The notes below the pieces were generated by a model. That model was not told the origin of the DNA. It saw only the letters and a list, made by a program, of their open reading frames with translations, and did not search any database. A DNA stretch of 64,000 nucleotides from Bacteroidetes bacterium UBA6221 (GTDB lineage: Bacteria; Bacteroidota; Bacteroidia; Chitinophagales; Chitinophagaceae): NCBI GenBank assembly GCA_002421685.1, contig DISB01000013.1, positions 9,440-73,439 of the forward strand, read 5' to 3'. The translations under genes were made by a program, and so were the position numbers. Positions 40,619-49,270 of this stretch are shown in pieces; within the stretch, counting starts at the first letter, position 1, and each line of letters starts with the position of its first letter.

Positions 40619-43600
40619 TTATATACCAAGCAGTTTGTAATAATCGTCTACCAAACGCTGGTAGTATGGCTTGAGAACCGGGGGGGCGGTTTTATACTGT
40701 TCCATAAGTTGCTTATGGTCTTTCATATACTTTTCAAGCTCGGGTGGCACAGGCCTGCTTACATCGTCGGCAGAGCGGGAAGAGCGCTTGTCGTCCTGCT
40801 GCTGTTCACGGATTGATTTTTCGGCCTCCAGCAGGCGCGTCAGTATTTCTTTCTGCCGCTGTAACAACTCACTGCCCAGCCTGCGGTTTACCAGTTGGGT
40901 TTCGTTCTTGTCCATCTCTTCCTGTATCTCTCTTAGTTCTTTGGCGGCATCACCCAGTCCCTTGCTGTTCAACAGGCTGTTCAGCTCCTGCAATTGCCGG
41001 CGTATGGCCGCCTGTTGCTGAGCCAGCCTGGCCAACTGTTCGGCATCACCGTACTCCTGCTGACCGGGTTGTCCCTTCTGCCCCTCTTTGCCTTGTTCTT
41101 CCCCCTGTTCGCCTTGCTGACCGCCTTTCTTTCGCTGTTGGGCGTTCTGCATTTGCTGCATGGCATTACCCAGGTCCTTCTGTTTGGTAATAACGTCGCT
41201 CAGTTGCTGGCCGGGGCCAGGTTTAGGTTGTTTTCCCCCGGGTTTCTCACAAGCTCCCTGTGCTCCGGATTGTGCCTGGCTTTGCATTGACAGCAGGTTG
41301 GACAGCACTTCGTTCAACATCAGTGCAAGGTTATTGGTATGTGTCATTACATATTGCTGCCGTGTCACTGCGTCGCCCACCCTCCTCGATTCGATGGCCT
41401 CTACAGTCAGGCGCATATTCTTTTCCAGTTCAGTTGTTTCCTTATTCACCGTCGCCGCCAGTTGGAACATATCCTTACTCATTTCGAAGAGACTGTCGCG
41501 TATCATCTTCGAGTTGCCATGCAGCCTGTTTTGTTCCTGTTGTTTGGCTATATAGTTCTGGCTGGCCAGGTTTACTTCTCTTATATCAGTCATCAGCTTC
41601 TCCTGGTCGAAGGACAGGCGCATCAGGTTGCTGAGAATCTGCCTTACCGCGCGTATGTCTTTGGTCAGCTTGTCCATGTCCATTCCGCTGGCCGCACTGC
41701 GCATACTCTGTGCCATCTGTTGCAAATTTTGCGCGGCTTTGCTTTGCGACTGGCCGGCTTTGCTATTCTGGTTTTGCTGCAATTCTTTACTGCTCTGCTC
41801 CATTTCCTGTTTCGCATCTTCAGCCAGTTTCTTCTCATCATCCATTTCCTTGCCATCCTTCATTTCCTTACCCAGCTTCTCCATTTCCTTCATGTCATTC
41901 TTCAAGGCGTCGTCCAGTTCTTTCTTAATATCTTCCTGTTTCTTATTCAAGGCCTCGTTCGATCCTGCTTTCTTCTCCGTTTGTTCTTTCAGGTCCAGCT
42001 CTTTATTAGCCAGTTCGTCCATCTTATTGGCCATATCTTCCAGGCGCATCTGCATCTCCATTTTCTTCATCAGCTCTTTCATGCGCTCCATGTCCATTTT
42101 AAAGAGCTTGTTTTGCTGCTCCAGTTGCTGCATGGTTTTGAGCGCCTGCTCCTTATTCAGCTTAGCCATCAGCTCCTGCAGTTTTTTCATCTGTTCCTGC
42201 AGTTCTTTATCTACCAGGTTGTCTATTTGTTTTTTCAGTTGCTCCTGTTTTTCTTTCAGGCCCTCACTGTATTGTTTTTGTTCGCTTTGCTGCAATTGCT
42301 CGTCAAACCGCTTCTTGACAGCCTTCATCTCATTCTGCAGGCTTTCCTGCATCTTCATCATATTCTGCAGGCTTTGCTGTTGTTCCCAGTCCATATCGTT
42401 GGTTTTCAGCAGGCGGCTTTGCATTTCTTTGTATTCCTCTTCGAGTTTCTCAGAACGCTGCGAACTGTTGCTGAGGCCTGAATTTATCTGTTGCGAATTG
42501 GCATTGATAGCAGAGTCGAGTTGTTCTTTGTCATACATTCTGTACTCCATTATCTCGCTACGTGTTGCCTTACTGCCGTGCACACCATCATTATCCCATG
42601 CCTCTATGTAGTAACTGAGTTTTTGACCGGGCTGCAGGTCCAGTTCCTGTATATCAAAATAATGCTGGAATGCCGTCAATGCACCCGGGGTTATACTCAG
42701 TGCTTTGTTGCTTTTATTTAGCTCTCTGTTCTGCTGGTCGGTAATGGTATAATGAAACAGCACCCTGCTTATGCCATAGTCGTCGCCGGCATTACCGTTC
42801 AGCAACACCTGCTTGCCGGAAACCGAATCCCTGTATTCCTGCAATTGCAATACGGGGTGCTCATCAGGAATTACTTTCACATAATAGTTGAACGTATCAG
42901 TAACCGATGTCTTCTTATTGCTAAGGATTAAGGTGTAAGCGGTATCTGCCATGAACCGGTATTGCGACGACCAGTTTTTGCCATCTTTTTCCAGTATTTT
43001 TTCAGCACCACTGCCCAGTCTTATAGCTACTTTGTCGGTATGTTCGGCAATAAATGACCATTTTACAACCGTCCCCGCAGGAACTGTCATATCTCCCAGG
43101 CTGCTTACTTGTTCATCAGGCCTGCCGGTATAAGCCGGGTAATCGAGTGTTATATCAAACGACTTGAGTATAGGTTTCTGTACAACGCTCAAAGTATGTG
43201 GCTGCGAATAGAACCCGGCTGCGTACAACCTGAACTCTACGGGTTCCGTTACGTTCCTGAAGGTATAATTGAATAAATTGTTGCCCTTAGTAGTCATGGG
43301 CACTATGTCATTGCCTATAGCAATTGACAGGTCGGCAGGCAACACTTCGCCACCTGTAGTAGCTTCTATCGTAAAATCGCTGTTGCGGGTGGTCTTTAAG
43401 TTTTTTGTATTGAGGATAAAATTGAAGGGTGCCGGTTTTTCAAACGTCCTGGTAGGATGCAATAAGCGGGCCGAGGCGTCTTTAAACATATTTGGAGCGG
43501 CCACCAGCATAAATATTCCCGCCAGCAATACAGGCAACAGGTAAGGAAGGTATTTCTTGTTGCTGCCAAGGTCTATTGCCGACATCAGTGGCACTACCAC

Positions 43601-44014
43601 CAGTTGTTTAGCCTTTTGCTCTATACTGGCTTCAATCAGTTCACGACTGGCGTGGGTGTCGGTATTTTTTTTCAGTTGCAGTATGTTCAGCAGCTTATCG
43701 CTTACATTGGTAAAATGCTGCCCTATAATAACCGCGGCCTGCTCATGACTAATGACCTTACCGAGCTTAGCCATCCTCGTCAGTGGAATGATGATCCATG
43801 CCACCATAGCAGCCACCCCTCCGGCTACAAACAATACGGCTATTGCTGTACGCAGCCATGCGGGCATGTACAGGTAGTATTCGCTTACGGTGACTGTGAG
43901 TATGAAGAGTAAAATACAGGTAAGAAATACCAGTGTGCCCTTGATAAGCTTATTGGCATAATACTTCCGTATAAATGCATCCAGAGAAGATATTAGCAGC
44001 TCGTAATTAGTCAT
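40619..44014 (-). CDS. Very large DUF4175 membrane/coiled-coil protein
   Basis: This 1131-residue protein starts at MTNYELLISSLDAFI (the Met seven codons upstream is less likely). It has two or three membrane helices in the first 200 residues. A soluble region rich in beta-strands covers roughly 200-500. A very long coiled-coil, Gln/Met/Lys/Glu-rich segment runs from about 510 to 1000 (LKEKQEQLKKQIDNLVDKEL and similar heptads). Low-complexity Gly/Gln-rich repeats (GEQGEEQGKEGQKGQPGQQ) precede the tail. This is the DUF4175 family of Bacteroidota, of unknown function. The gene is divergent from the MutS2-like gene. Confidence 0.85.
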   Translation of the reverse strand: MTNYELLISSLDAFIRKYYANKLIKGTLVFLTCILLFILTVTVSEYYLYMPAWLRTAIAVLFVAGGVAAMVAWIIIPLTRMAKLGKVISHEQAAVIIGQHFTNVSDKLLNILQLKKNTDTHASRELIEASIEQKAKQLVVVPLMSAIDLGSNKKYLPYLLPVLLAGIFMLVAAPNMFKDASARLLHPTRTFEKPAPFNFILNTKNLKTTRNSDFTIEATTGGEVLPADLSIAIGNDIVPMTTKGNNLFNYTFRNVTEPVEFRLYAAGFYSQPHTLSVVQKPILKSFDITLDYPAYTGRPDEQVSSLGDMTVPAGTVVKWSFIAEHTDKVAIRLGSGAEKILEKDGKNWSSQYRFMADTAYTLILSNKKTSVTDTFNYYVKVIPDEHPVLQLQEYRDSVSGKQVLLNGNAGDDYGISRVLFHYTITDQQNRELNKSNKALSITPGALTAFQHYFDIQELDLQPGQKLSYYIEAWDNDGVHGSKATRSEIMEYRMYDKEQLDSAINANSQQINSGLSNSSQRSEKLEEEYKEMQSRLLKTNDMDWEQQQSLQNMMKMQESLQNEMKAVKKRFDEQLQQSEQKQYSEGLKEKQEQLKKQIDNLVDKELQEQMKKLQELMAKLNKEQALKTMQQLEQQNKLFKMDMERMKELMKKMEMQMRLEDMANKMDELANKELDLKEQTEKKAGSNEALNKKQEDIKKELDDALKNDMKEMEKLGKEMKDGKEMDDEKKLAEDAKQEMEQSSKELQQNQNSKAGQSQSKAAQNLQQMAQSMRSAASGMDMDKLTKDIRAVRQILSNLMRLSFDQEKLMTDIREVNLASQNYIAKQQEQNRLHGNSKMIRDSLFEMSKDMFQLAATVNKETTELEKNMRLTVEAIESRRVGDAVTRQQYVMTHTNNLALMLNEVLSNLLSMQSQAQSGAQGACEKPGGKQPKPGPGQQLSDVITKQKDLGNAMQQMQNAQQRKKGGQQGEQGEEQGKEGQKGQPGQQEYGDAEQLARLAQQQAAIRRQLQELNSLLNSKGLGDAAKELREIQEEMDKNETQLVNRRLGSELLQRQKEILTRLLEAEKSIREQQQDDKRSSRSADDVSRPVPPELEKYMKDHKQLMEQYKTAPPVLKPYYQRLVDDYYKLLGI

Positions 44015-44079
44015 GATATTCCGTACCATACGCAATATAACGGATTTATCATTATCCTTATCATAAGGCTATGTTATAG

Positions 44080-44087
44080 TAAATTTG
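44080..44087 (+). promoter_or_regulatory. Candidate -7 box of the MutS2-like gene
   Basis: TAAATTTG is an exact TANNTTTG match. It ends 21 bp before the start codon chosen for the MutS2-like gene, so the leader would be about 15 nt. Confidence 0.45.
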
Positions 44088-44108
44088 CCAAATCCTGAGT
44101 GTAAACGT

Positions 44109-46202
44109 ATGATACAACTGTACCCCGAAAGGGCGGCTGATGCATTAGAGTTTGATAAAATACGTGCCCTGCTGCATAAAAAATGCAGGACCGATGCCGC
44201 CCACGAACGTGTGGACAGCCTGCGTTTTCATACCCGGCTGGAATATGTAGAAAAGGAACTGCAGCAAACCCATGAATATAAGATGTTGCTGGGCGGCAGC
44301 GAATATTTCCCCAACGACTTTACTACCAATGTTCAGAAGGAGCTGAAGTTGTTATCCATACCACGCTCTGTGCTGGGCGGCGACCAACTGCTGGCTTTTA
44401 AAAAGCTTGCAGTGAATATGAAGGACATCCTGGTATGGTTCAGCAAACATGAGGGACTGTACAAACAACTGAGGGCCGTATGCGAAAATGTAACTTATGA
44501 CAAACGCATTACAGAACTGGTAACATCTGTAATAGACGATACCGGCCAGGTAAGGGACAACGCATCGCGCGAACTGATGAGCATCCGCAGCGAACTGGTT
44601 GCCAAACGACAGCAGTTGCGCAAAATATTCGAAGGCATACTCCGCAAGCTGAACAAAGAGGGGTATCTCGCAGACATAGCTGAAAGTTTTCTCAATGGCA
44701 GGCGCACGGTAGCCGTGTTTGCGGAACATAAACGGATAGTAAAGGGCATACTGCACGGAGAAAGCGATAGCCAGCGTACAGTTTTCATAGAGCCGGAAGC
44801 GACCATCGAACTGAACAACGAGATATTTAGCCTGGAGCGCGCTGAAGCTAAGGAGATACAACGTATCCTGGCTGATACTACGGAACAATTGTCCGTTTAT
44901 CATCCTCAACTGGAGACATATTACCACATAAGTGGGCTATATGATTTCATCAGGGCAAAGGCGCTGCTCGCGCAAGACATCAACGGCAACATGCCACGCC
45001 TCAGTCCGCACCCCGGAATAGAGTTGATAAAAGCCTACCACCCGCTACTACTGCTGCATAATAACCAACAGGGTAAAGCGACCATACCTTTGAACATAAA
45101 GCTAGACCGGAACCAACGCATACTTATTATCAGCGGACCAAACGCCGGCGGCAAAACGGTGACCATGAAAACGGCGGGGCTGATACAACTGATGGTACAG
45201 TCGGGCTTGCTGGTGCCGGTAGATAGCACCTCGGAGATAGGTATCTTCAAACAACTGATGATACATATAGGTGATACACAGTCAATAGAACATGAGCTAA
45301 GCACCTATAGTGCGCACCTTCGCGATATGAAATATTTCATGGACTTCGCCAACGGCAAAACACTCTTCTTCATCGACGAGTTGGGTAGCGGCTCCGACCC
45401 CAATCTTGGCGGCTCTTTTGCCGAAGCGATAGTAGAAGAACTTGCTGCCAAACATGCGCTGGGCATTATTACCACCCACTACCTGAACCTGAAAGTGATG
45501 GCCGGCAAAGTGCCGGGCATAGTGAACGGCGCTATGGCTTTTGATGAAGACAAACTGGAACCTTTATACCAACTCACTATCGGCAAGCCCGGCAGTTCTT
45601 ACACCTTTGCCATTGCGCAACGCAGCGGCCTACCACCCAAAATAATAGAGCGTGCCAGGGAACTGACGGAACGCGGCCATTTCAAGCTGGATAAGATGTT
45701 GCTGAAGACGGAACAACAGGCAGTGAGGCTGGGACAGAAAGAAAAAGAACTGAACAAACTGATAAAGGAAAACGAACAGGCTAAAAAGAAATATGAAGAG
45801 CAAACCGACAAAGAAAAGCTGAAGCAACACTATAATACCATAAAGCTGCAAAACCAGGTAAAGAAAGAAGAACTGGAATACCTGCGCGATATGGAACGCA
45901 AGTTTAAACAGATAATACAAGACTGGAAAAAAGCCGAGAACAAACAGGAAGTGATAGACGCGGCGGAAAAAGTACTATTCAGAAAGAAACAGGTGCAGGC
46001 CAATGCAGCCATGGCCAAAAAAGCCGACAAAAACTATAAAACAATAGGCGGTAAGCCGGAAGTAGGCAACTATGTAAGGCATAAAATAAACCACCAGGTA
46101 GGCGTAGTTACCGAAATAAAGGACAAAAAGGCCGTGGTAACTATTGGCAAAATGCCTTTTACGGTTACACTGGACGAATGGGTAGTGGTGAGCAAAAAAT
46201 AA
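44109..46202 (+). CDS. MutS2-like ATPase without Smr domain
   Basis: This 697-residue protein has the MutS core (about 1-290), a P-loop ATPase with Walker A SGPNAGGKTVTMKT (about 343-356) and Walker B TLFFIDELGSGSDP (about 418-431), followed by a long coiled coil (about 530-620). At the C-terminus is a small KOW-like domain (VGNYVRHKINHQVGVVTEI). The Smr nuclease domain that MutS2 normally carries is absent. The start at 44109 is preferred because it is followed by MIQLYPERAADALEFDKI, the usual MutS2 opening, and an exact -7 box lies 21 bp upstream. It is involved in DNA recombination control or ribosome rescue in its family; which applies here is unknown. Confidence 0.85.
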   Translation: MIQLYPERAADALEFDKIRALLHKKCRTDAAHERVDSLRFHTRLEYVEKELQQTHEYKMLLGGSEYFPNDFTTNVQKELKLLSIPRSVLGGDQLLAFKKLAVNMKDILVWFSKHEGLYKQLRAVCENVTYDKRITELVTSVIDDTGQVRDNASRELMSIRSELVAKRQQLRKIFEGILRKLNKEGYLADIAESFLNGRRTVAVFAEHKRIVKGILHGESDSQRTVFIEPEATIELNNEIFSLERAEAKEIQRILADTTEQLSVYHPQLETYYHISGLYDFIRAKALLAQDINGNMPRLSPHPGIELIKAYHPLLLLHNNQQGKATIPLNIKLDRNQRILIISGPNAGGKTVTMKTAGLIQLMVQSGLLVPVDSTSEIGIFKQLMIHIGDTQSIEHELSTYSAHLRDMKYFMDFANGKTLFFIDELGSGSDPNLGGSFAEAIVEELAAKHALGIITTHYLNLKVMAGKVPGIVNGAMAFDEDKLEPLYQLTIGKPGSSYTFAIAQRSGLPPKIIERARELTERGHFKLDKMLLKTEQQAVRLGQKEKELNKLIKENEQAKKKYEEQTDKEKLKQHYNTIKLQNQVKKEELEYLRDMERKFKQIIQDWKKAENKQEVIDAAEKVLFRKKQVQANAAMAKKADKNYKTIGGKPEVGNYVRHKINHQVGVVTEIKDKKAVVTIGKMPFTVTLDEWVVVSKK

Positions 46203-46277
46203 GCCTTTAAGAATAATTGCCTATTTTAGAAACGGATATAGCGCAGGCAAATTAGTTTGCGATAAGAAGAAAGGCCC

Positions 46278-47492
46278 ATGCAATTGAACTCGTACGTAAT
46301 AGTAATACTCCTTAGCAGCATTGTGATATTGAGTTACTTTTTTACTGTCATCAGTAAAAAAACCAATATTCCATCGGTATTGCTATTAATTGCAACGGGT
46401 ATAGGCATTAAATATATTGCCAACCAGTATGGTTACGGAGATTACGACGTACAGCGCCTTGTAAAGGTATTAGGCGCAGTTGGGCTCATTATGATCGTCC
46501 TGGAAGCTGCACTTGACCTGGACATACACAGGGAAAAGTTAAGCCTGATACGCAATTCATTCTTTTCTGCCTTGTTCATATTTATTATATCAGCAGCAGG
46601 GATAACCGTCTTGCTGGTATATATGATGGGCGAATCAATTGAAAAATCCTTTATCTATGCGGTACCGCTCAGTATCATCAGCAGCGCCATCGTCATACCC
46701 AGCACCAGTCATCTGCCCGAGCTGAAGAAAGAGTTCATCATCTATGAAGCATCTTTTTCCGACATCATAGGCATATTGGTGTTCAACTATATGCTCATGC
46801 ATAATGTGATGAGTTTCCAATCCACCATGATATTCGCCGGACGTATAGGGTTGGCAATTGTTATATCCGCTGTGGCGTCGCTGCTGCTCATCTACATGCT
46901 TTCTAAAATAGCGGGAGTATTAAAATTTTTCCTGGTGTTTGCCATACTGTCTATGGTATATGCGTCGGGCGAATTGATACATCTGCCCTCACTGCTCATA
47001 ATACTGGTATTCGGCAGCTTGCTCAACAATATCTCTTTGCTTGTAAAAGGCGGCCTGCAAAAGATAATCCCGATAGGAAACCTGCATAACATCGTGGTAT
47101 TGATGAAAACGGTCACGGCTGAAACGTCTTTCCTGATAAGGACGTTCTTCTTCATCCTGTTTGGCTATACCATCAACCTGAAGGTGGTAACGGAGGTGGA
47201 TGTGATTACTATAGGCACGCTTATAGTTGCCCTGCTGTTCCTGGTACGTTTTATATACCTACGCCTGATACTGAAGGCCAACCTCTTCCCTGAACTGTTC
47301 CTGATGCCAAGAGGATTGGTAACCATTCTTCTATTTTACAGCATACCGGTAGAAAAACAACTGACTAATTTCAAAGTAGGCATCCTGTTTTATATCGTGG
47401 TGCTTACAAGCCTGTTGATGATGGTGGGTCTCCTCTTCTTCAAAAAAGAGAAAAGCGAATACCTGCAGAGTACCGAAGACACGCTTATATAA
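46278..47492 (+). CDS. Cation:proton antiporter (CPA family)
   Basis: This 404-residue protein has about 12 hydrophobic segments with the Na+/H+ exchanger (CPA1/CPA2-like) layout. It begins MQLNSYVIVILLSSIVILSY, has LGAVGLIMIVLEAALDLDIH with the conserved acidic pair near residues 70-90, and a central IPSTSHLPELKKEF. The product should exchange Na+ or K+ for protons across the inner membrane; ion specificity is not readable. It overlaps the convergent APC permease by 8 bp. Confidence 0.85.
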   Translation: MQLNSYVIVILLSSIVILSYFFTVISKKTNIPSVLLLIATGIGIKYIANQYGYGDYDVQRLVKVLGAVGLIMIVLEAALDLDIHREKLSLIRNSFFSALFIFIISAAGITVLLVYMMGESIEKSFIYAVPLSIISSAIVIPSTSHLPELKKEFIIYEASFSDIIGILVFNYMLMHNVMSFQSTMIFAGRIGLAIVISAVASLLLIYMLSKIAGVLKFFLVFAILSMVYASGELIHLPSLLIILVFGSLLNNISLLVKGGLQKIIPIGNLHNIVVLMKTVTAETSFLIRTFFFILFGYTINLKVVTEVDVITIGTLIVALLFLVRFIYLRLILKANLFPELFLMPRGLVTILLFYSIPVEKQLTNFKVGILFYIVVLTSLLMMVGLLFFKKEKSEYLQSTEDTLI

Positions 47493-49221
47493 TCAGCCTT
47501 ACACCGCCCAACTCATCTACCCTATGCGTAAACCTATCGCTGGGTGAACTGATGAACATAAAATTTTTGGGAATCTTCCATTTCCTGCTCAGTTCATCAA
47601 TGATTTCCGGTCCAAATTTGCCTTCTATTTGTATGAATTCTATTTTTATTTCAGGATAAGCCCTGTCCAGAACATCAAGATCGTTCAGAAAATTTTTCGC
47701 AATTTGCCTCTCTTCATTCACTACAGTTACTATCTTCAGTTTTCGGGTTATTTCATTTTCCTGCACATATATCATCACTTTGTTCAATACCGATATATCA
47801 TCACCTTTGGTGAAGTACACGAATTCCTGCGCCACCAGTTTCTTGATTGATCTTCGCAGGGTAACCCGGCTGAGAAGAGCCAACCTGCGCACACTGTCAA
47901 AAAAGCTATTGGCCACTATCAGCAGGTACTCCATTATCTCGTTCCGTTTCAGGAAAATATAGATGATGGTCATTGCGGGAACAAAATATTGCAGGAAAAC
48001 CACCAGGTATTCAGGGTGCATTTTGATATTGCCGTACAAGGCAATGAGCAAAGCGAAGCCGGCAATGAATACGGCGAACGGCGCCGCATATTCGGGGCGG
48101 GGCAACCTGCTGCGCTTTATCTTCAGCAGGAAGTTGCCCAGGCCGAAGTACACCATCACGGTAAGAAAGGAAATGGTATACACCCCTGCCAGCGGACCTA
48201 TCTTACCTCTTGTAGCAAATAATACGGACAGGCAAAGCAGGAAGAATAAGGTGAGTATGCGTGGAGAGCTGCCGCGTTTCGTTTCCTTCAATAAGAACTG
48301 GGGCAATACCCTGTCCAGTGTCATGCGCTTTATCAGTCCGCCTACACCTATAAAAGAAGTAAGTACTGCGCCACTCAGCACCAGCACGGCATCAATGGAT
48401 ATAAATGTAGCCAGCCACGGCCCTGCCGCCCTGGTGCCCACATACGATAATAATGCTTCCTGGTTGAGCGCTACTTCCGTAATAGGCAAGATCATAATTG
48501 CTATGAACGCAATGGCGGGATTAATAACCGTAACCACTATCCACATATTACGCAAGGTTTTGCGAAATACGCCCGGCGCCTGCTCTTCCACAAAGTTGGC
48601 TGAACTCTCAAAGCCGGATATACCAAGCATGGCCGTGCTAAAGCCCAGGAACAACGCTGTTGCAATTCCCCCTTCCACCGGCCTCTTGAAATTAATACTG
48701 AATACGTCCAGGCCGTGATTGGCCACAAACCATATACCGGCTATAATGAGCAACGCCATTGTGGTCATATGCACTATAAATATGATAACGGCTACAACAG
48801 CACTCTCGCTGATGCCTAATATGGTAAGCAGGAGGAAAAAAGTAAGCAGTCCCGCTGTAGCGGTAATAACAGGTACCTGGTGGTAAATACTGTGCAGGTA
48901 GTGCATAGCTTCTGTAGCTGATATAACCGCCGTAGCCATATATGACAGAATAGTAAGGCAGGCCGCTACCGATGCATTGCTTTTGCTGGTGGTGTTGAGT
49001 AATACGTTATAAGCGCCTCCGTTCAGCGGCAAAGCACCCACTACCTCGCCATATATCTTCCTGTACAGGAATAACACAACCGACACCATCAGGAGCGATA
49101 TCCATGCATATTGGCCCGCATAAGCGATGGTTAGGGCAGATACGTACAAACAGGAAGAGGTAATGTCATTTCCGCAAATGGCTGTAGCGGCTAATTGTTT
49201 CAATTTCTTTGGGTGGCTCAT
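47485..49221 (-). CDS. APC-family amino-acid/polyamine permease
   Basis: This 578-residue protein has 12 predicted membrane helices (residues 1-430), with the APC features GGAYNVLLNTTSKSNASVAA near the start and a GFESSANFVEEQAPG helix-6 region. An extra C-terminal cytoplasmic domain of about 140 residues (KIVTVVNEERQIAKNFLNDL and beyond) is unusual and may be regulatory. The substrate is unknown. It is divergent from nothing close by: the upstream TonB receptor runs in the same direction after a gap of 49 bp. Confidence 0.82.
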   Translation of the reverse strand: MSHPKKLKQLAATAICGNDITSSCLYVSALTIAYAGQYAWISLLMVSVVLFLYRKIYGEVVGALPLNGGAYNVLLNTTSKSNASVAACLTILSYMATAVISATEAMHYLHSIYHQVPVITATAGLLTFFLLLTILGISESAVVAVIIFIVHMTTMALLIIAGIWFVANHGLDVFSINFKRPVEGGIATALFLGFSTAMLGISGFESSANFVEEQAPGVFRKTLRNMWIVVTVINPAIAFIAIMILPITEVALNQEALLSYVGTRAAGPWLATFISIDAVLVLSGAVLTSFIGVGGLIKRMTLDRVLPQFLLKETKRGSSPRILTLFFLLCLSVLFATRGKIGPLAGVYTISFLTVMVYFGLGNFLLKIKRSRLPRPEYAAPFAVFIAGFALLIALYGNIKMHPEYLVVFLQYFVPAMTIIYIFLKRNEIMEYLLIVANSFFDSVRRLALLSRVTLRRSIKKLVAQEFVYFTKGDDISVLNKVMIYVQENEITRKLKIVTVVNEERQIAKNFLNDLDVLDRAYPEIKIEFIQIEGKFGPEIIDELSRKWKIPKNFMFISSPSDRFTHRVDELGGVRLII

Positions 49222-49270
49222 TTATGGAATTAGATAACAATCTGCAATCTATAAAGTTAAGCATTACTGC

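Noticed and set aside
41339..42611. Long open frames (380 and 327 codons) on the plus strand inside the DUF4175 gene
   Set aside because: They are antisense to a repetitive Gln/Lys/Met-rich coiled-coil gene, and their composition (His/Leu/Phe- and Ser/Cys-rich) is the reverse-complement shadow of it. No motif or start context supports them.
47963..48718. Open frame of 251 codons on the plus strand within the APC permease
   Set aside because: It lies antisense to a clear 12-helix permease and has no family features.
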